Virus record (IMG/VR): IMGVR_UViG_3300032284_000958 | Span: 1-56,663 of that record | DNA length: 56,663 nt | Origin: a virus | Strand: one strand, 5' to 3' | In this document: piece by piece, positions 52,401 through 56,663 of the stretch | How positions within the stretch are numbered: the first letter of the stretch is position 1 | Layout of the letters: the number at the start of each line of letters is the position of its first letter | Translations under genes and position numbers: made by a program | The notes under the pieces: model-generated | The model's database searches: none | What the model was told of the DNA's origin: nothing | Seen by the model: the letters and a program-made list of their open reading frames with translations, nothing else

Positions 52401-53833
52401 GAATCACCGTTTGCGTAATACACACCGTTAGTAGTGTAAAGACTATCTGCACTAATTCTACCACCGACACCGATACCACCACTGCCACTAACGACAATAG
52501 CACCTGTTGTAACGGATGTAGATAGTGATCCACTTGCTGCAATAATATTACCGCCAGAATATAAGTTGCTAGTAGTAACAACAGTAGTAAAATTACCTGT
52601 ATTAGCAATATTAGCACCGATTGCACCAGTCAGGTAACCAACATGTTGTCCACCATTGGTAGTTGTTATTGTTGTAGCTACAACAGTATTAGGAGTATTT
52701 GCTCCAATTTCTCCATTTAGATAGCCATTAATTTGACTTCCGCCTGTGATTATTCCTGTTGTAGTAAGTGTCGTAAATACACCAGTGTTGGCACTGTTAG
52801 CACCAATTGCGCCAGTTAGGTAACCACTGAATTGACCGCCGCCAGAGGTAATATAATTGGCTGCTTGTCCAGTTCCTGTCAATACTTGAGTAGCACCGAC
52901 GAAAGCAGCACCAGTATTGCCAATAGTTCCAGCGGCTAATGTAGGTGCAGATATTGTTCCACTTGCTGAAATTGTTCCACTAAGAGTTATAGTTGCACCA
53001 GTAAATGCAGCACCGCTGTTACCAATTGTTCCAGCGTTTAATGTTTGTGCATAAAGTATATTATTAACGGTTGCTGTGCTAAATGTAGCACTATTTGCAG
53101 CATTGGCACCAATAATGCCTGTAAAATATCCAAAGTATTGACCACCCGCAGATGTAATAAAATTAGCTGCTTGGCTAGTTCCCGTAAGCGTTGAGGTTGC
53201 ACCAGTAAATGCAGCACCCGTATTGCCAATAGTTCCGCCTTGGATAGTAGGGGCACTTATTGTTCCAGATGAGTTTAATGATGTTAAAACTCCAAGAGAT
53301 GTAATATAGGGTTGAGAATTAGTATTAATTAACCCAATAAAATTAGCACCAGTATTACCTATTGTAGCAGCATTGATAGCATTTATATTAGCTGCATTTG
53401 TAATGAATAGATTAGAACCATAAAACGTAGTATTACCAATATTACCTATTCTGGTAGCATAAACACCAGGTGAATTAATATTGCCATATGAACTTACAGC
53501 AATGTTTCCGTTAGCGTTTAGTGTAGTAGTGTTGATGTATGTGTTTACAGTTAATTGATTGTAACTACCATAAACAGTCTGCCAAGTAGAACCATCCCAC
53601 ACATTAAGATAGTTACTAATATTATTCCACCACAATTGACCAGGAATTGGGTTTACTGGACCAGTGCTATTGGCAAAGTTTTCAAGTAAGTAAACAAAGT
53701 TTTGGTTAAGAGCAGTACCGTATGTAGCATAGTTCTTACCGATAAAGGTCAAACTAGTGTCAGTCGTATTTTCCGTATTATCATTTACGGTAATAGTACG
53801 AGTTTGGCTGCTATTTTTAATAGTATATGTCAT
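49436..53833 (-). CDS. Long repeat-rich tail fibre protein
   Basis: 1465 residues, the largest fibre. The shared N-terminal domain is TSLTFIGKNYATYGTALNQN then IPGQLWWNNISNYL. Then come many repeats of [ATG]xTIGNTGAxFxGA type, about five of GGQxxGYLTGxIGANxAN type and several of TTGALxVxGGLGVxG type, giving a long beta-helical or shaft-like rod. The C-terminus (DLAEKYTSDVDLNQGQVVIF, then RVPCYVRGPVYKGQLL) is the domain found alone in the 45802 gene. It is likely a host-recognition or long tail fibre. Repeat-driven recombination may change its length. Confidence 0.85.
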   Translation of the reverse strand: MTYTIKNSSQTRTITVNDNTENTTDTSLTFIGKNYATYGTALNQNFVYLLENFANSTGPVNPIPGQLWWNNISNYLNVWDGSTWQTVYGSYNQLTVNTYINTTTLNANGNIAVSSYGNINSPGVYATRIGNIGNTTFYGSNLFITNAANINAINAATIGNTGANFIGLINTNSQPYITSLGVLTSLNSSGTISAPTIQGGTIGNTGAAFTGATSTLTGTSQAANFITSAGGQYFGYFTGIIGANAANSATFSTATVNNILYAQTLNAGTIGNSGAAFTGATITLSGTISASGTISAPTLAAGTIGNTGAAFVGATQVLTGTGQAANYITSGGGQFSGYLTGAIGANSANTGVFTTLTTTGIITGGSQINGYLNGEIGANTPNTVVATTITTTNGGQHVGYLTGAIGANIANTGNFTTVVTTSNLYSGGNIIAASGSLSTSVTTGAIVVSGSGGIGVGGRISADSLYTTNGVYYANGDSVFGAIVANIANVANIGSPGGIAYSVQYRAADATFAGATSLYYYANNAIGMNSAINSTNTSTGALQINGGLGVSGNVNANAYYSNYYLFSNGQTITTPSGGGNSMVQFNDGSNFQGATYVQYNKTSGNLVSNSATTSTSKTTGALVVAGGVGIGGALNVGTGLNLLGNGYITTDQTTGTLFATPTTINAFGAATALNLGATSGIANISNPTIVGSQATQTLFNTVATTINLGQSASINMGAANGTVTIASAVLLPNVTTYNGGQHIGYHTGVIGANVPNVAAFSNAYVSSNLGVTGSILTTGGLSLGSNATVTTDQTTASVFNINATTLNIGGAATTINLAKADATGVVKVNGTANSYGSGSGALQIGGGFYAAGDSYIRGNLYVANLNTITFGQLDVNAPLVYLQANNFSSYSYEIGFYSSKYDAVQGYGHTGLVRNHVDNAWYLFSNIRSEPTSTVDLANAYTILDTLKLGNLIVANAFDSSSTTNGALTISGGLGVARTLYAGSIQNTPIGNGTPSTGAFTTINATTINVPTVNATTLNAQNMYATTIGNTASAINANLVTVSAVYAGTIGNTNTVLTGTLSTAAQTNITSVGTLSSLSVSGALTLGNSINGQTINGTSILGTTIGNTASAINGNLVTASAVYAGNIGNLGTLVTGFLTTAQQPNVTSVGTLTGLNVSGTINAISMYATTIGNTASAINGNVHTGSALYAGTIGNTGAQFVGANLNLSGIAATGNVITTNGVFWPNGNAYSNGMKFTAANVAPTNPILGDTWYQGNTDILFMRVSDTNSSFWVDITSSPNTFGNLGATTATINVLNAGIISSTGSITPTANTSYNLGSSVNYWNTVYGTTFVGTSTTAKYADLAEKYTSDVDLNQGQVVIFGGAAEITTTDVYADNRVAGVVSTNPAYLMNDGLENGYPIAMTGRVPCYVRGPVYKGQLLVTSEERGVAIALDESRWRPGCIIGKSLLDINSSDIVLIEIAVGRY
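50000..53400 (-). repeat. Tandem degenerate repeats in the long tail fibre
   Basis: The coding strand carries many near-copies encoding TIGNTGA-type and GYLTGAIGAN-type units (for example the segments around 52560, 52640, 52810 and 53110). They differ by point changes rather than being identical. They also create antisense open frames rich in Pro and Val, which are not genes. Confidence 0.7.
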
Positions 53834-53852
53834 TCTAATCCACCAACTTTAA

Positions 53853-53860
53853 TATTTAGC
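53853..53860 (-). promoter_or_regulatory. Late-promoter-like motif variant GCTAAATA
   Basis: GCTAAATA on the minus strand, 19 nt before ATG 53833. It deviates from NATAAATA by one base. Confidence 0.3.
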
Positions 53861-53872
53861 AGATTATTAGAG

Positions 53873-55828
53873 TTATGCAACTCGCATAATATAATAAAGA
53901 GCAACCCAAGACGGAGTATTATCAAAATTCATAATGTGAATGTGATCAGATACTGCGTCTGTAGTAATAGAATGAGCATGGTCACCACTTGTTCCAGTGT
54001 TGGCAGTTGCTGCATTTGAACCCGTCGCAAGTGTACGATTTTTAAATGCAAATGTTCCATGATCTTGACCAGCACTCAGACTTGGATTAGTTCCACCCTC
54101 TTGATTGTTAAACCAATACTGTCTACCATTTCCCCAATCGCCACCTGGAAAGTAGAAACTAGGTTGAACATAAACACCATCTGCATCAGCCAAAATAGTA
54201 CTAGGAGAACCATTAGGTCTACTAGTAAACGGGTTGGTTCTTGTTCCAATAGTAGCATTTGCATTATATGGATAATATGTTGGAACACCATTTATGATGT
54301 TATAATTGCCATCAGAACCATTAATATCATCTTGTATTGCGTATACATCATAAAAATCATGAGTATGATATGGAACATTGGTAACCGTAAATGAATGATA
54401 ATGTGTGCCACTATTTGACGTAACACCAGTGTGACTATGACCACCAGCGGCTGCAGTATACGTGCTCATATTATTGTTGCCGCCAGTTCTGCCATATGGA
54501 ACGTTTCCAGCGCCATATGCAAACTTGTCACGCATATCTGGTGTGCCATTGGTGCCATCACAAATCTGCCAACCATTTGGCACATCGATTGCTGCACCAT
54601 ACCACATTATCACACTACCAATTGGTAGGTGGCTTTGTGCAAATACCTCATCGACATATTGTTTATTAGCTAAGTGTTGTGGCTCAGTTGGCAAAAGTTG
54701 ATTAGTTATTTGACCAGTATTAGTAATACCATTTGTTGTAGCATTATTAAACACATGAAGGTCAGTAATGCTAACACCATCTTGCTGATCTAACTGTATA
54801 GACGAATCGCCATGAATAATATACAGTGTATTATCGTTGTGGATAATACCAGTTTGAACACCAGTGTCAAAATATAATCCGTTATTGTTGTTTGGAGTCA
54901 GTGCCCAAATATCACCATCAACTCCAATACTTCCGTTTACCGTTAACTCGTAATACTGTGGATCACCATTATTGACACCAACCCTACCAGTGGTTGTATT
55001 AACCGTAAGTGTAGGATTTACAGCATTCGGAGAAGTTATTTGTATTCTATCATCATAATTGACAATCTGGAATGCTCCACTTCCTCCATAATTGTTATGC
55101 ATTACAACTGCATTAGCAATATTCAATCCATAATTATTACGAATCTTTAATGCACCAGATGTTGCAGCATTTCCGTTACTGTGCATATAGTTGGCATCAG
55201 CAGACGGCGCAAGACCCCTTGCAGTTCTAGCTTCACTAGCAATACCATATAATTCATATCCGTTTGCTAAGTTTATACCTGGATTGATATCAACGATACC
55301 AGACAAATATCCAGTTGAAAAAGAACTACTACTTAAAACCGCTATTAAGTTTTCAGCATTATATTCAGAAGTAACAGTGTGGGTAGCTCCATTAAAGTAA
55401 TCAGATACTGTCTCAACAATTTGTCCGCTTTTTTTCTGACCAAGGCTATAAGCTGGACTTACTAAAATCCATGAGTCTCTATAAAAGAAAAGTTGCTTAT
55501 TAGTATCATCATACCAAAAATCTCCAGCCAATGGAGTTGTAGGGGCATATGCAGATATGGATACTCCACTAAGTGGTCTAAAAATATTACCATCAAAAAC
55601 ATTTAATCTAGTATTAGTTTTGTCCCACCAGATTTGTCCAGCTATAGGAGAAAGTGGAGGAGAACCACTACTAAAGTTTTCCATGAGATGAACTAAGTTT
55701 TCAGCAATAACCTCACTGTAGGCACTGTATCCAATACCTACTAGACTAAGAGATGTTGTGCTATCAATAGTCCCATCACCAACTGTTGTTAATAATGTAC
55801 CATCAGTTTTGTAAACGTTATATGCCAT
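53873..55828 (-). CDS. Tail fibre with phage tail-collar domain
   Basis: 651 residues. N-terminal adaptor domain (TSLSLVGIGYSAYSEVIAEN then IAGQIWWDKTNTRLNVFDG). Residues from about 400 hold the tail-collar motif: SHLPIGSVIMWYGAAIDVPN, GWQICDGTNGTPDMRDKFAY then GAG. A His-rich segment (GGHSHTGVTSNSGTHYHSF, PYHTHDFYD) follows, as in T4 short-tail-fibre-like tips that bind metal in the core. The end is HAHSITTDAVSDHIHIMNFD. It probably recognises or initiates attachment. Confidence 0.85.
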   Translation of the reverse strand: MAYNVYKTDGTLLTTVGDGTIDSTTSLSLVGIGYSAYSEVIAENLVHLMENFSSGSPPLSPIAGQIWWDKTNTRLNVFDGNIFRPLSGVSISAYAPTTPLAGDFWYDDTNKQLFFYRDSWILVSPAYSLGQKKSGQIVETVSDYFNGATHTVTSEYNAENLIAVLSSSSFSTGYLSGIVDINPGINLANGYELYGIASEARTARGLAPSADANYMHSNGNAATSGALKIRNNYGLNIANAVVMHNNYGGSGAFQIVNYDDRIQITSPNAVNPTLTVNTTTGRVGVNNGDPQYYELTVNGSIGVDGDIWALTPNNNNGLYFDTGVQTGIIHNDNTLYIIHGDSSIQLDQQDGVSITDLHVFNNATTNGITNTGQITNQLLPTEPQHLANKQYVDEVFAQSHLPIGSVIMWYGAAIDVPNGWQICDGTNGTPDMRDKFAYGAGNVPYGRTGGNNNMSTYTAAAGGHSHTGVTSNSGTHYHSFTVTNVPYHTHDFYDVYAIQDDINGSDGNYNIINGVPTYYPYNANATIGTRTNPFTSRPNGSPSTILADADGVYVQPSFYFPGGDWGNGRQYWFNNQEGGTNPSLSAGQDHGTFAFKNRTLATGSNAATANTGTSGDHAHSITTDAVSDHIHIMNFDNTPSWVALYYIMRVA

Positions 55829-55844
55829 GATTCTTTTCCCGTTG

Positions 55845-55852
55845 TATTTATG
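55845..55852 (-). promoter_or_regulatory. Late-promoter-like motif CATAAATA
   Basis: CATAAATA on the minus strand, 16 nt before ATG 55828. Confidence 0.4.
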
Positions 55853-55855
55853 GGA

Positions 55856-56663
55856 TTATTGAACCAAACGTATACTCAAAGAACTATACTTGTAATCAAT
55901 TTTACCGTTAAGATCAGCATACACAATCATTTGTATAATGTCACCAGCGTTGCATTGAATATATCCAGATGCAGTCAGTGGGATTACATAGCCAGTTGAA
56001 TTATCATGACTTGCACGTGCACTAATATTTGTCTCAGTATTATTATGATACCAAGATAAAACTTGTGTTGTTAACGTACTATATGCTAAACTTGACACCG
56101 TGCCGCTTACTTGGTATATGCCATCTACTGGGCAGGTAAATGTACCTGAAACATTATCGTAGCAATTTCCAATGTTAACAGTGACTGTTTTAGGATTCCA
56201 TACGCTAGGAGATGCAATACCACTGAGACTTTGAAATACTGAATCATTGAGTCTACCTGTCGCCTGAACTATTGGATTATACGGCAAGTTTACTCGACCA
56301 CTTGGATCGACCTTAAACATAGTATTTGTTCCAATTTGAACATTATATGTATTTCCAGAAGGAATCTGAATGCTACCAGTGCTACTAGTAATTGGACCAA
56401 TTGTAATCCAATTTAAACTATCATAGTATTTTAATTGCTGACTGGCTGTATCCCACCACAAATCATCTTGCTGTGGTGATGTTGGAACCGTGTCTGAACT
56501 TATAATATTGGTCAATGTTTGCCAATAGTTGCTACTACTTCCGCCTCTGTAATATTTTAACACATGATTTGAGCTATCATACCAAATCTGTCCAACTAAA
56601 GGTGCGTCTGGACTAGTTCCATATGCAAAGTTTTCAAGCATTTGAACTAGGTTTTCGTTTAGA
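55856..56663 (-). CDS. Tail fibre with C1q-like tip, 5' end outside window
   Basis: The reading frame is open to the window edge. The first visible residues, LNENLVQMLENFAYG, match the fibre N-terminal domain (compare TALNQNFVYLLENF and AENLVHLMENFSSG), so the start lies beyond 56663. PLVGQIWYDSSNHVLKYYRG and PQQDDLWWDTASQQLKYYDS are two copies of the adaptor unit. The C-terminal part (CYDNVSGTFTCPVDGIYQVS to SIRLVQ) resembles C1q/TNF-like jelly-roll tips. It may bind a host surface glycan or protein. Confidence 0.8.
   Translation of the reverse strand, partial: LNENLVQMLENFAYGTSPDAPLVGQIWYDSSNHVLKYYRGGSSSNYWQTLTNIISSDTVPTSPQQDDLWWDTASQQLKYYDSLNWITIGPITSSTGSIQIPSGNTYNVQIGTNTMFKVDPSGRVNLPYNPIVQATGRLNDSVFQSLSGIASPSVWNPKTVTVNIGNCYDNVSGTFTCPVDGIYQVSGTVSSLAYSTLTTQVLSWYHNNTETNISARASHDNSTGYVIPLTASGYIQCNAGDIIQMIVYADLNGKIDYKYSSLSIRLVQ

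Noticed and set aside
1-56663. tRNA genes, CRISPR arrays, integrase or transposase genes
   Set aside because: Gaps between genes are too short for tRNAs and none has a cloverleaf shape that I could see; no spaced direct repeats or recombinase motifs were found. A tRNA-finding program was not available.

Overview
The window looks like part of the genome of a large, tailed, T4-superfamily bacteriophage with a contractile-tail type gene set, and it is almost wholly coding. Evidence: a gp43-type family B DNA polymerase, a gp45-like sliding clamp, a T4 RNase H-like flap nuclease, a candidate DsbA-like small DNA-binding protein, phage thymidylate synthase and dihydrofolate reductase, and a set of repeat-rich tail-fibre genes. 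Genes are tightly packed, with many ATGA or 8-14 nt overlaps, and use the standard code. Strong TTGACA/TATAAT-type promoters and an ArfA-like ribosome-rescue peptide suggest a Gram-negative, probably proteobacterial, host. I saw no tRNA, integrase, CRISPR array or insertion sequence, and no gene-free stretch over 300 bases.

Layout. 1-11.7 kb (+) is a block of accessory proteins. It includes two genes for amidoligase-like proteins (three amidoligase modules in all), an HELGH metallopeptidase-like protein and several small basic proteins. Many begin with a short motif of the form M-x-x-x-E-[IL]-[IL]-x-E, which resembles the T4 capsid-targeting sequence cleaved by prohead protease; these may be proteins packaged in the head and injected with the DNA. 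A minus-strand RelE-like toxin/antitoxin-like pair sits inside it at 5.6-6.2 kb. 11.7-22.8 kb (+) is replication: DNA polymerase, a methyltransferase-like protein, sliding clamp, RNase H and many small conserved phage genes. 22.8-28.3 kb (+) holds an ArfA-like peptide, a MoxR ATPase and a VWA/zinc-peptidase-like partner separated by a short-chain dehydrogenase, then small phage genes. 28.3-32.5 kb (+) has DHFR and ThyA, followed by a sugar cassette (NAD-dependent epimerase, DegT-type aminotransferase, Gfo/Idh/MocA oxidoreductase).

32.5-44.8 kb (-) is the most unusual part: one translationally coupled, 12-gene operon with a perfect TTGACA-17-TATAAT promoter placed so that its mRNA would be leaderless. 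It codes for three glycosyltransferase-like proteins, a repeat-bearing degenerate relative, five consecutive radical-SAM proteins with Cys-rich N-terminal regions, and three unknowns. It converges tail to tail on the sugar cassette, and together they may form a phage-borne glycan or peptide modification system. 44.9-56.7 kb (-) holds virion genes: a structural protein, a stand-alone copy of a tail-fibre C-terminal domain, and five large tail fibres that share an N-terminal domain, internal repeats or varied tips (collar domain, C1q-like jelly roll).

Regulation. Eight or nine sigma70-like promoters are visible, three of which share a 16-nt spacer and a TGATGGAGA leader. NATAAATA motifs, which resemble T4-type late promoters, lie before several genes. 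Two strong intrinsic terminators are present.
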